A program made the translations under genes and the position numbers. Below the pieces are notes generated by a model. It was not told the origin of the DNA. It did no database searches and saw only the letters and a list, made by a program, of their open reading frames with translations. A stretch of DNA of 64,000 bases from Telmatactis stephensoni (Eukaryota; Cnidaria; Anthozoa; Actiniaria; Isophelliidae), in contig JALIZF010001252.1 of the NCBI GenBank assembly GCA_029948255.1, forward strand, positions 62,001 to 126,000, read 5' to 3'. Shown here piece after piece: positions 36,301 through 50,300 of the stretch (position 1 is the stretch's first letter; each line of letters starts with the position of its first letter).

Positions 36301-39300
36301 CTTCAGGAGTGTTTCATCAGAGTATAAACCACAGCCTAGCCTTATTTATTTGCTTTATATAATAGAATTTTACGAGCAAAGAAAGCAAAACTGAGAATAA
36401 AAATTTAGGTAAACAGAGCGCGCGTCTTTCGACATTGAATCGAAAAAATTTCACAGGATACTATCATATCGTCAAAATTATGCAAAAAATAGTTTTTCTA
36501 TACTGTTTTATTCTACGTAATTCATTAAGTTACCTCATTTATTTTGAACCAGTGATTAGATTTCCCCAAAATCTATCTTGCCTGACATGATCCAAACTGA
36601 GGTTTACATCCAGAATCTTCAAAGTTGGCGAGGCGTACTTATCGGTACAAAAATGGATTCTGATAAGTAAAGAAACTTCTTGTCGTCGCCTTCAACGAGC
36701 ATGTTGACTTCCAATTGTTGTTTTCAGAAATCGTAGAAATATTGAATGAGTCTCAGACTCAGATTTAAGTACATTCTTGCTTTTACAACGTTGAGTGAAG
36801 ACTGTAGCTCCTCGACAAACATCCAAAATACTCGATCGAAAAAGCTCACAAATTATATTTTACAGCTCCAAAAGTTTTGGTTCCAGTTTATAGAAGACGT
36901 CAGCTTTGCCTTGAAACCCACAACCTGAAGGTCATTTACATTTGCTGTCTTTTTTCCGTGTTATTTGCGTAAAAATCAACTTAAAAGCAAAGAGGTTACC
37001 TTTTCCCGCTGTTCGGGTGTACAAACGCGCGCGTCCGCTACAGAAAATGGCGGGAATTTTCACTTGTTTGGACTTGGTCGCCAGGGATTGTGCAATAAAG
37101 GAATAAATTTTCTTGTGTTTACCGAATAAATTTTTGCTTATTTTGCGAATGAAATAGGCTTGAAGGACTCACAACAAAGATTGTGAGTAAAAGATTTTGA
37201 TTTTGTGACGTCACTTCTATTATCTGTACTCTGATAAAGTATGGCTAATTGACCAATCAGATCGCGCGCTCGTAAAATTCTATTATATAATAGTAATTAT
37301 AATGAATATTTCCCATATTTTTCATTCAACTAATTGAACTTATCCATGCAATCATTGGTACAGGGATAAATAAGCTAAATAATCTCTTGCAACTTATCCT
37401 TGTATGCATGGTCTCTTGATAAACGTTTGTTACAAAGTACTGTTGTCGCTAGTCTGGAGTTCATTGAAATCTAGACGTGTTAAAAATCCCATTTCCGCTA
37501 CCTATCCGTTGCCATGTTAATACCAATTAAATTGAGAATCAGTTGTAAAAAAGTTGCAACTTTTTTCTTAGCCTATTGTTGGAAAAAACATATTGTAATC
37601 AGTCTAATCGTCGAATAATATTGTAATCGTCGAATGAAAAATGGAAGCATGGCCAATAAAATATATTTCGAGCCGCCTTAAACCATGGAATTGACAGCCA
37701 AAAAATCATATGCGCAAAGAGCTGGTAATTTATAGTTCTGACTTAAAAAAAGAATAAATAAACGAGCGGAAAAAAACGAAGGAAAGGAGAAAGACAGAGA
37801 GGGAGGAAAGAATTAAGGATGATCCCGAAGCCTGCTTTTTTTGTGGGTCTTGCGTTGAGACTGAACATAAGCCTGACCTTTCACGTTTACGACAAACGTA
37901 AAGTGACTCACGTTTAAACGACGTCAACCGCCAAAAAACCGTCCCGTGATCCTCTGCCGACTGCCATAGCTCTCTGTTATGGCACAGGCACCCCAGGCAA
38001 TCATTTAGAGCAGCGCCCATCAGCGTACGGACGCTACAAAGCAAAGCAAATAGAAGGTCCGGGTTCGAATCCTCATGGTATACAATTTTCTTCACCTTAT
38101 TTTGTAGTAAATAATACCTTTTCATGTATTTGCATGCTTTTTGGGGGTAAGACGTTTAAGCTACTTTTTTAAAAGTTTCTTCCTCACTATACATATAAGT
38201 ACTATAGTTCTTCTATGTTTAGTAGGGAAAAAATTATAAAAGTAACTTAAAATTAAAAACGGCTCAAACCCAGAAAAAAGCCTAAGACATTACACGTGAA
38301 AAGGTATTATTTTCTACAAAATAAGATGAAAACAATTCATTACATAAGGATTCGAACTCGGACCTTCTATTTGCTTTATATTGATTTTAGGTGTCTTGTG
38401 TTATTACATGTCCTGTAAAGCCCACCTCCTTATATAAAGAAGATTATTGTTCGCTGTGTGTAACTGTGCAGGTGTACATGTACTAACCTAAATGCAGCGG
38501 TTGCCATGGTGTTAGTGACGCCTACATTAATAGTGTCGTCATAGCCTTTGTATGCAGGGAGATGTTGAGTTCCACCAAGTAAAGCAGGCAGATATTCACG
38601 ATATGTGATGGCTTGAAGTTCAGCGATAACTATTTTACGTGCGTACTGGAAAACCTCTTCATCGTTGGCCTAACAACAAAACAAACTTTATTTATCAATC
38701 ATTAAACTACAATCATTGCCAGAATTTTTGGCACGCTTTCCTCGGGATGTGCGCGCGCAGTGAATGCTCATGAGATTAGCTCCCCCACGCCCCCTGTACA
38801 GTGTTGCTGTGAAAACCCCGACACCTACTACTCGGCAATCAGTCGTCGTTAGACCTTCTGATCTAGCTACCAGCAACATGGGAAGGGAGTTCAATGATAT
38901 GGCCGGAAGGTATATAATGTACAAAATATAAAATCGTAAATTTCTGCAAGTATTGTAGTTAATTAGGCTTATAGTAAACTGGATTTCAAGGGCTGAGAGA
39001 GTTTGGATACGGAAATTTCGGATTCGAAACAATTTCATAAAAATCTAGCAGATCGTAAAAATCACAACGGCACAGCTCAACGGGGTTGAACTGAAAGCAT
39101 ATGGAGGCGTCAATTACTGCTTCTCTAACCAGTTTCAACTGCTTAGGATTGGTTTAATTTCTTCATTCATGTTCTAAAAATCGCTCAAGTGCGTGGAAAC
39201 ACGTTGTTTGACTGGTGAAGCTTTTAGAAGTCTCAGACGACGAAAATATTACCTTGGAATTTGTCTTCAAATATTCACCACAAAGTCGATTGTGTTCTCT

Positions 39301-41396
39301 AACAAACAGTGTATGCAATGCAATGAGTCCAGGTTGTACGTTAGCTCGTGTATCACCAGCAACAAGAAGTCTGGACGCCTCTCGACCAACCACGTTGTCA
39401 TTAGCAATACCCATAGTGTTTGGCTAGATGAGATATTATTAATACATTAGTAATAATAATGCATAATTTGATGTTAATAGTTGTTCTTACCGGTATGATA
39501 CCAGCTTGATCAAGTTTCATCTTGCCATTTGTCATTGTTCGTAAATGACGACTTCTCCCTATAGTTTCACCATACACCACCGAACCATCAATGTATGACG
39601 TAATCTTATTGATCTGCTGACGTGCAATACCATAATGCGTACCAGTACACCTAAGACAACACAAACAGGTGCTGAATAATTAAAAGCTTAAGACATGGCA
39701 GGCAAAAAGCTGAGTGAGATGAATATCTTTTAAGTGCTTATGATAGACAGTGTTTGATGTTGATTTTGCTATCGATCTGGGCACAAGTTAAACGCCGACG
39801 AAATCCCTTGTCATTCTAAATAATATCTCCATGTTAATTTAACGCGCCACTATAAATACGATACTGACCGTGTCCCGTCAAGTTGGCTGGTAACTCAGTA
39901 CAGGAATTTTCCCATGAACTGTTCTTTGCAATGCCACCCCACTCCCCTCCCCAATCCCTGTATTGACGGCCAAGATGACTGCCTTGAAGTCTGTAGAAAC
40001 CAGGTAAAAATTCCAGCAATTGCAGGAATACCTTTGGCGTTTATTAGGGATGAAGAGAAAATATTTTACCTGTTGTAGGTAGAGCGTAGAAATGGAAGGT
40101 ACTCGGTTCCTTTGTCTCTTGAGTCAAAGTGGACGTCACCCTAACGAAATATCCAGTACATATTAGTAACATATAAATGAGCAAAAATAAGATGCGTCCT
40201 GTACGAGCTGACTAAAAGTGCCGTTAATACGGAGAGGTTCGCGTCTAATCTAGCAAGTCACGTCTAAGATACGCGCGTAATATTTTCGCTGGTAGAAATG
40301 GCCCTATTAATAACTAGGTGAAATAGCGCTTGTCAAAATATTATGTGTTGGTCATACCTTAGGAACAGATATAGGCAGCCATACTGAATTTAACTGATCT
40401 TCAAACTCGAAACGTGGCAAAGGGCTGGAAAAGTCAACGTCATGTACTAGAAACTGAAAAAGGGGAACACATTCTATTATAAGTTGAAACACAGCAAGAA
40501 CTAGAGATTGCAAAGCTTGAATACAACAACGGTCTAGCAATATGACCAACAACGATAAGCCAGTTAAATGCTAGTTTACTTACTTGACCAAAATGTGCGT
40601 GCATGTCACTGAGTTTTCTTTTGCTTATGATTGGTTTGACCTGCAGGGAAGACCAAAATAACAATTTAATAGCAAGATGCAAATTGATAAAAATAGACTG
40701 ATTTGGCAAACACAAAGTGACTGACGTACAATGAAGAGTACATCATGTTTCACCATTGCGAGACTGCCATGAGTTTTGACAATACCACGACGACACGTTC
40801 AGGACGCCATTTCACTTGTTTCAGGTCCTCCTTGGAGCGTTGATGACTTCGACGGCCATATTTGATTACTATTTGTTCGCGCGCATGGGGTCTTCTTTCA
40901 CGTCGCGTAGTGTTTGCTTAAAAGCCCTGACATACCATGCAATTTTGTCTGCAACGTTACGCGCAACAGTGCTGCACCGTGTTTCCACTCCAACAACGGC
41001 TGCGCGCGATAATTACAGCTTTAAGATCCAGTTACGTTCTACGTCTGCAACTAGTTCTGCAACATTATACGCAACATTGCAGGGTGGACGCACGCTGTAA
41101 CTCTGTTGCGCGCAATGTCACAGAAAAAAGTTTGATTTTGTAGCGGGCCTTAAATTTCCTCTAATACCTGGTGAAACAAAACATTGCTGACATTTCTTGG
41201 CGAGGGTCTGTTCGATCCATAACCATTCATTTCATCCGGATATTTACACGTGTTGGACTTTCTTTGTTGCAATGTACAAGTGGCCGATGGGACATCGAGT
41301 TTGTCTTGATAAGCTGCTGGGAAGTCACGTAATAAGTCCTCCATAGCAGAACCCCAATATAGATGTTTGTTGTTGTTGTACATACCGTTTAACTGT
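33386..41396 (-). CDS. Gene B exons 16-27: animal haem peroxidase domain, no membrane anchor
   Basis: The same active-site set as gene A: GQFLVHD with distal His, TSYIDGSVVYGE calcium loop, AGDTRANVQPG with catalytic Arg, FRFGHSQ with proximal His, AMNIQRGRDHGLP, and RIRDGDRFWYE. The positions of the haem ester residues of mammalian enzymes are again Val and Val. The last exon (33386-33580) follows A through HCAGVENHQCK and then diverges to a short basic tail ending NTNIRDQ. Transposons enlarge intron 22 (36012-38487). Confidence 0.89.
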
Positions 41397-44300
41397 CTGT
41401 AAGTTGTTGAAAGAACCCTTATGAAACTTGGAAAATGCTCTCTTCCTCGTGGTTAATAAAGCCTGGTTCGTGCTAGCGTCGTAATCGTAATCACAAGATC
41501 GTTTAAAATCTAGTGCAAACCAAAACTCGTATTCGTACGGTCAATTACGGCGCTCGGTGCTTACCGATGACGATTTGTGACTCCCACTAGATTTTAAGAC
41601 TTACGATTACGATTACAATGCTAGTCAGAGTGAACCAGATTTCACTAATTAACTGACTGACTGACTGTCTGACTGACTGACTGACTGACTGACTGACTGA
41701 CTGACTGACTGACTGTCTGACTGACTGACTGACTGACTGTCTGACTGACTGACTGACTGTCTGACTGACTGTTTGACTGACTGACTGACTGACTGACTGA
41801 CTGACTGACTGACTGACTGACTGACTGACTGACTGACTGACTGACTGACTGACTGACTTGGAAAAAATACATTTTCTACCTTTCGTTAGTAGGAGGAGGT
41901 GGTGGTCCAACTTCTCGTCCATCTTTACAACCATCCTCAGCAGGTTCATCATAGCTTAAGTCTCTCATCGTGTCATTAAAGAATATTTTGATGGACGTAG
42001 ACACTAATTTACTTAGCATTTCACCTTCACCACTCATCAATGCCACTTTGTAGACAAAAGACTGGGTTGACAGTTCTCGCAAATCGACTCCTTTGTTTAC
42101 TTTAAAAGCTACACTACGACCATCTTTATTTATACTGATGGTAGAGGAATCTGGCTGCAAAGATAAACAAGTAAATGGCAATTCACTTTAAAAATCACGT
42201 GGTATGACGTCACCCCAACGTAACTGATGACGAAGTCATATACTTTTTACTGACGATTACGTTTGAGTCAATAGAGAGTGTTTGTTGACATAGGCAAATT
42301 CAGTGTTTTGATCACTCACTATGACATCACACGTGACGTCACCTGTGATGACGTCATATGCTTAGTACTGAAGATTACCTGTTTATCAATGGAGATGATT
42401 TGTAGGTACGGGCATACAGGCAGGTATGCATAGGATTTCTTCTCTTTTAACAAACTATAAGATCCAACAAGACGTTATCGTGACGACATAAATCCATTAA
42501 AAAGAGAGGATATACCTGAAACTTAAGCCAAATTTATACACAGTGGTCGACTTAGCTTAGTTCGGGCCCACAGTTCCCATGGCAACCAGATTGTAAATCT
42601 TGCCACCATGTATACTTCATTTCCGACCCCTTACCCCACATTGCTTGTATTGTATTTGTATTTGTATTTGTATTTATTTGTGGTTGCTTGTATTTAATAT
42701 ATTGCATTGGTACGTAATTCATTCTTCTTCAAGGGTACGTTTACTTCATTAATGGTGAATTGAAACCCTAATAAAGCGGGGTAATATAAAAACTAGAGCA
42801 ACTTTATTTAACCTGAACTCATTATAGGTCGATCGATTGATGAAAGTCAGGCGTTGCACAGTTAACTCTATTGTTATGTTTTTGTATGGTTTTAGAATGA
42901 AGTCGAAACGTGTTACCGCGCCAACATGGTTGTCTTTGCAAATGGTTGTTATATATCTCTTGACTTTCAGGGAGGTTTAATTGACTACCTTAAATTTAAA
43001 AATATCTTGGATTAGTACTGAGCATGCGTGTTTGCAGTCTCTCCTTCCATGGTCATGGGTGATTATAACCTAATGCTTGCTGGTCGTTTCCGTAATGACT
43101 CCACGATCGAAAAACCTTTTCTTACATCGCTTGGTCACCAGTCTTAACAATTCATCTCGCTCTTGGCATTACGTTACCATGGCATTACGTTACCTCATTA
43201 CGTTACCTTGACATAACGTTACCTTGACATTAAGTTACCTTCGCATTATGTTACCACGTTATTGCGTCACCTTGATATTTCGTTACCATGGCATTACATT
43301 ATCTTTTTATTACGTTACCATGGCATTACGTTACATTTTTATTATTTTACCTTGGCTTATAGACTCTAATTTTCTTGTTCGGTCGCACATTGGTCAGGTT
43401 CACCTCAAATGACGCAGGCGGCCACGTGACTCGTACAGTTACATTGTTACTGTTTGAACCAAGACCAAAATGAGCGGTCAGCTCACTTTGACCAAGAAAA
43501 TGAGTATTGGAACCAATTTCCTGAGTCTAAAAACGAGAGGCAAAAATCTCAAGAAACATTCACCAACGTCCTTCTAGACTATTATGGTATATGCAGGATA
43601 CCTGTAAATGCTTGTCTGACGTCATAACCTGGACACGTGCTCCGTAGCTATCACACATTCTATCGTGAACTACCAAACACCTGAAACACAAGCCGACCTC
43701 GTTATGGCTATATTTATAAGAAAGTAGCATTAAACGGACCCCATTCGACGCAAAATAGGAACAGTTCTGTTACATGCATAAGTCTTAGTCATTCTTAGCA
43801 AGACAAAAGTTTTATGAGCTTTGTGCATGTACTAGTCGTTATTGTTTGTGTGTGTGGCAGGTGAAGCATATCTAGGAACTGGACCATAAACACCAAGGCC
43901 CAGTTGTTCAAAGGACGATTATAGATTCCTTGCAGCATGTTGGAATTCAGCTCAATCTGGGGGACAAAACAATGGATTCCAATTCTCAAGAGAGCAAAAG
44001 TCTTTTGTTTTGTCTCCCAGATTGAGCTGCTCTGACGTCACGTGCAAGGGGTCTATAGTGTAAACCCAGGATTAGATCTTTAAAAAACCATTCATTTTAA
44101 CCCAGGATTAACTGTCTCTACAAACTACCAAGCCCATGCATGCAGCTTATCAGGTGTTTTTCAGCTAAGCATGCGCAGAATACATGAGTGAGCCACGTCA
44201 AATTAGCACTTTCAATACCCAGAGAATTGTTACAGCTGTTTATAGGTTGCAGATGAGGAACTGTTTTAAAATTCGACGTTTTTGATGGACCAGGAATTAG

Positions 44301-47300
44301 GCCGCTTCCGGGCCTGATCTATTTGGTACCGATTGATACGATAGCCAATGAATACTGCTAATGATAGCCACAACAACATGTAAATACTTCGTATTTTAGA
44401 ACAACAACACAACTCAATTTTATCTTGCTGTGTACTGACTTACCTATGTACGACCCTAACTTTAATCCAGTTGTTTGTATTTCCACCTTTGTTTTCGTAC
44501 AATTGAGGTGGACCAAGGTTATTACACACAACAATATCTTCGTCTCCATCATCTAAGAGGATAAAGGTATTTAGGCTGGAAAGATCGAGCTATGCAGATA
44601 GAGGTGAGTCGCAGTACTGAACGCGTAGTCAATGAAAAACTACTGTTAGCCACCTTAAGGGATATCCAGATTACTATTGTTTGCATAATTACGCACGTCA
44701 CAAGACTGTATTCCCAGCTGAGGTAGCTGATATTGACATTACCCTGCAATGACTTTGAACTAAAGCTTCGCCGACGAAGTTCTGTACATGTTTTCTACTT
44801 TTGATCCGCGATAGCCTCGAATTGAAACCTTTGTCCACAGTCACTGGCGTGTGTCAACCATGTCAGCTATTGGTCGATTGGTTACCAAACCCAACTCAAT
44901 TTTTAGACCAAGGCGCCGTTTTCCCCACTGTCGTCTGTACACTTTGTTGGCTTCACAGTAGCCTATCGACCAATTGTCATGCAGTCGACACATCGACTTA
45001 ATTAACGAAACGCGTAATTATGTATGCAAGGCCACTGTATGTCTAACAGAAAGCCACGCACTAACCATGTCTGCTACCCTCGCTTATTAAAAAAACCTCC
45101 GTCACAAGTTTTTGTTTGTCTTTTCACTAATTTTGCCATTAATTATTCATTCTTACCATCAAAATCAAACTTTAACAAGCCCCTCCCTTGTCCAGTAGAA
45201 TTTAAGCCAACGGCATTTCCTATCTAGAAATGAGTAAAGAAAAAAACTTCAAATAATAAAGAAAGAACGTATTGAATTTCAAACAATTTAGCAACAGTCA
45301 GTAGTTACCTCTTTAGTGGAGCCTTTGTAACCAGGCCCCAGATTTTGCCACAATTTCATGCGCTGTTTCTGGAACTTGTCGTCAGTCGTGGTTGAAGGAA
45401 AGTCCATACCTACTCACAAAACAAATGCTTCTAGATCTTGAAAGTATAATGAAAATGACTCAATAACTCACGTACCATTGGTCATTACAAAGTCCAAATA
45501 AGCGTCGTTGTTAAAGTCAATAAATGCAGCACCCCACCCCCATCCACCATTGCGAACACCAGCCTAAAATCAAGATTGATTGATTAATTATCAATGATTA
45601 ATACTAAAATTATGAAACTATAAAGTAGGATTCTACCTTGTCCGTAGCGTCCTCGAACATCTTGTTGCCTTGGTTACGATACAGTCTGTTGCCTCCACTA
45701 CCATAGACACACCCAGTTAGAGAACAATCACCGTCAGTATAGAATATTGCTGTAGAAAACCACTCAAGACGCCCGTCATTGTCCCAGTCCCCTATGGCAT
45801 GTCCCATGGCATCCTAAAACAGAAGTGGAAAAATAGATTAGCATCATGACAATAGACAGCGCTACAAGCCAAACACTCCTATACCAGACCTCTATAGGCC
45901 ACTGCTAGGCACAGGTCTGTATACTAGAAACCAGTAAGCCAGACATCTCTGCCACTGACACTCTTAGGAGTCAGCTATTAAAAACAGATTTACACGACAA
46001 CATTTTTTTGGACGACACCCCTAAATCTTGGCACGTGGACCGATTATTTTTGGTACGCCATCCCTATCAGGCCAACAGGGTTTCTGTTCACACGATGATA
46101 ATTACGGGCGCCGTGCCAAAAATGATGGGCCCACGTACCCTGAATTAGGGGCGCCGTGCCATGAAGGTTGTTATGTAAATCGGGCTTAAGACACCCTTAC
46201 GCTCGACACCCATGTAAGCTTCCTCCATCAGACATAACATCCATACACAAGAGATCCATCACAATTCTTGGAAATTTCATTAGGTCAAGGTCAAGGTCAA
46301 GGTCAATTACAGAAACCACAATACAGATTTACATTACTCCACTACCCTGCAAATAGTAAAGGAAACTAATCGGGGCAGGCCAGTAGTAAAACTATATATA
46401 CATTAACATTTTTAAAAAAGGAAATACATAACAATAAGTAAATGAAAAATGATAAGGTTAATTATATATTTAAAGATAATATGAATAACATGAATAGATA
46501 AGAGGAAAGTAAGTTAATTTTGGGTGCAAATGAGATCAATTTAAGGACGTTCATGGGCATTGTTTCTGCGCATTTCGTCTGCGCATTTCTCAAATTGTCG
46601 AAATTCCTTGGAAAAGTTTTTATTTCTATAATACTATGTAGAAACATTAGAAAATGATGAAAAACAACATTTTTCTTGCTTTTTTCCCCAAATATTTGTT
46701 TCTGAAGTGGTTGAATTGTGGCGTCACGCTATCACGTACACACGTCATCAAGCATGCGCTCAGAGAGGAGGATTTTTCCCGAAATTTATTTATCATTATT
46801 TGTCGAAATCAAAAGCCGATTTATTATGATTTTTGTGTATAAAAGCATAAAAAGTATACTTATGGGTTTTTTTAATTTTTTTTGCGCTCAGACGTTTTGT
46901 AGAAAGCGAAAAACGTAAGGCGTGACATACAAAGAATAACGTCACGCACTGTCACGATTGTCATCGAAAGACATTTGAATAGCTCATATCTCAAAAACGA
47001 AGTCGGTGACCTCCCTTTTTTATTTTCTTATTTTAAAGCACAACATAATAACTTACTATATGGGCGAAATAAAAAAAATCTGACGATGGGATCAAATCGA
47101 AATTACACATTTTGTGCATAGTTGGAATAGAATTTCGCGTAATTTGGAGCCTACAAGTCCGTACATTTAGCCCAACAGCATCTCATGATTCTAATTTTCT
47201 ACGCAAAAAATAATCGCTAATCAATTATTTGGTCTATTTCTAGAATTTTGTTAGGTATGGGGCCAATCAAGTTATTTTTCAGGAAAATATCGGTCCTTTT

Positions 47301-50300
47301 CGGCAGCTTTCCATTTCTGCATCATTCGTGTGTTTTGACCGCAAATAGGGTAAACTTCGAAGAAATCTGACGGCTAAACAAAGTCGGTGACCCCCATTTT
47401 TTATTTGCTCATTATACTTGTAATATGCTTAACTTTTACCATGCAAATTTTTAAAGAAATCTGACGATGGGAACTTTTGGCCATGAACGTCCTTAACAAG
47501 CAAACAAGAGAAAATGGTTAAAAAAGCCGTTAAACACCCTTTACACTACCTGTTCGCCTATCAATCCACACTTGTGTGTACATTCAAGGAATTTCTTGCC
47601 ATTTTGATTCCAGAACATCTTACTGTCACCGTAGTCTGCTGTCACCAATAACTCTGGCCAGCCGTCACCGTCAAAATCCTATGCGCAAAGAGAAATGATA
47701 ATTATTTCTGCTCGGTAATAGTGGACATGCCACGTGACATTCCTTTTAGAATTGTTCTCTTATGAATAAAGTCTCACAGTGATTAAATGTGAATGAATAG
47801 TGGCATCACGGTGTTTCAGTATGGGCCGTTAATTTGCATGATGGGGTTATTTTACTGCAAGTACCAGAATGCTTTACGGATTCTCTCTTATTCACATTTT
47901 CATTCCCTCTTGTAAGTTAGAATAGTGTTTTATCATGTCAGTTAATGCTCACTCTTGTCTGCGAAGGGACCGTCTAAGGCTGGAGGGGAAAAGGAAGGGG
48001 GAATGGGGACGAGAAAAAGGAAGGATGACTTGCACTACTTCCTTTCCAGTCCTCTACTCCTTCCCTTCCCCTCCCCCTCCCTAGAGCTATATTCATTACC
48101 GTAAAAGACGCTCCAAAGGTGTGGGTTCCGCTGTTCAATGGAGTATCAACCCGAAAAACATCCATGTTAACACCAGTAGTGTCGGTAACATCTTCAAAGT
48201 ATCTTTAAAAACCAAAAAGAGCAGTTACAAAAGTGATGCCTTTAATGGGCTTCCTGTGTTCTGACGTCATCTTACCCGGGTTTTTTGTAACCTTTATTTC
48301 TTAAAAGTCGCGATGCTGAAGGCTGCAACAAGAACAATGTACTTGAGTATTTTGAAAGTCACGTGGGTGCATGATATAAATATCATGAAAGTATGAAAGG
48401 TACTAGTACAAACTTTGAAAATAGTAAGTTACGGTGTGGCCGGAATATAGTCTCCTACGTAGTCGCAGTATGTGTCACGCAAGGATTAGTTTCGCTCATG
48501 ACTTCCTACACATTTTCAAGCTGTCAAATGGCAATGTTTACAACGATTTCGCGGGTAACCCCTCGTCATTGTTGGTTTGTGATTGGTTTATATACGGACA
48601 ATAGCTATCGCGAGATTGGCTCAGCTTGACAAAGGGAATGGAATGTTGCGCTTGTTTAGGGGTCTAATCGTTGCGTGACACACAAACTGCGGCTGCTTAG
48701 GAGACTATGTGGAATATAGATTTTGGCGGGATCAAATTCACATACATTTCGCCGGTTCTTAAACAATTCGTGACAAAACCGCCAAAACAAACCGCCGCGG
48801 AAAAGATTTCGGCTGATGTTTGGTTTTAACATCACAAACTTTTGATTTAACTGACTTCACACAATATAACCACCCCTTACTCACAATATCAAGTATAACA
48901 TAAAAATAACTGTCACATCCTTATTTCTTGTCCCTCCCTTACCCCCTCCCCCCGCCCCACCCCCCACCCCACCCTCTCCCCAGAGAACCTGTAGACAGGT
49001 TAACCCATTCTATTACTATTTGTTGGATTAGACATATTTTGTCCTGCCCTATGGCCTACCAAATTATACCATCATTTTATTCATTTACGTTGTGGTTTCA
49101 TTTGCACTTTTCAAGGGAATAAATTGAAAAACAAGTACAAGAGAAAGGCGACAGAATTTTCCACTTTTATGAGTTTGTTTCGGTCCCAAATAGGTGAGGG
49201 TAATTTTTGATTGATTCAGGGCACTGTAATAGCGTTCACTCGTATTACAATGAAGCCCGAGTAACAAAATTTGGGTTTTTACCCATCTGGCTAATTTTGC
49301 AAACTTGCTCGTTTGACGACCGCAACATATAGGTTCGGACTACCATGGTAGCCCGAGTAAAAATAAAGATTTCACGGCAGTATACCTTTCCTATAGAATG
49401 TAGTATCCACTCTGTCACATAAATATCAAGGAAGCCATCTTTGTCAAAATCCCCAAAGTTTGGCGTCATCCCAGCCAGTTTTCTATTGTTCTTAAACCGT
49501 AGCGAACAATTTCTTTTTTCAGCCTCCTCAAGAAAGAAGCCACCGTAATTGATGTATAAATAATGTCTATGATCACCAACTGTAGTCACGTACAGGTCCA
49601 AGTCCCCGTCTTGATCGACGTCTACCCAGCCAGCACCGCTTGCGTATCGACTGGGTCCTAGACCAACCTCAGCTGTAACATCAGTAAACGTACCATCACC
49701 TGAAATATTAAATATAACACTTTGACAGGTCATTTCATTTGGTTCTATTCTGCCTAGAATTACAAGTTCGTCGGAGAGAACGAAGAGGACAAATTCTTCC
49801 CATCCTCTAACACGCAAGGAATAATTTAGTGGGTTAAGACGGAAAGCGCACGAGCTAAAGTAGCAGGCTCACTAGCCCACTGAACGTGCTACAGAAACAT
49901 TGCTACTAATAACTTTAAAATCATATCTCTTCCCATGTTTTGAAGATAACGTGAGTTGCACATCAAAACATGCTTGTGAAAAGAACATTAAAAAGTATTG
50001 TTATCATCTTAAAAGTATCCCTTCGTGTGCGACGGTATCTTTTGCAATCCACAAATTTCTCACGTCTTGAAAAATTATTTATTTCAATTTTGTTTCTCAA
50101 ATCTTGCTACAATTTGTGCTTTTAATCTAGTCAAACTACATCAAGGTACGGTAACTGTTTTGTTTTCCCGAGAAGCTAAAACCAAAACTATACCTAACAT
50201 ATAAAGCTTCAGTTTATTTCCAAGTCCAACTGCGCAAACATACTCTATTTTAAACGTTGTTACTGGGACTCACAGAGATGACAAATATCATTTAACAAAT

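Noticed and set aside
40900..41143. MITE candidate with GTTGCGCGCA motifs in gene B intron 16
   Set aside because: Internal motifs resemble other elements, but I could not find convincing terminal repeats or a target duplication.
41587..41952. Ser-Gln-Ser-Val repeat frames
   Set aside because: Translations of the (CTGA)n array between two exons of gene B.
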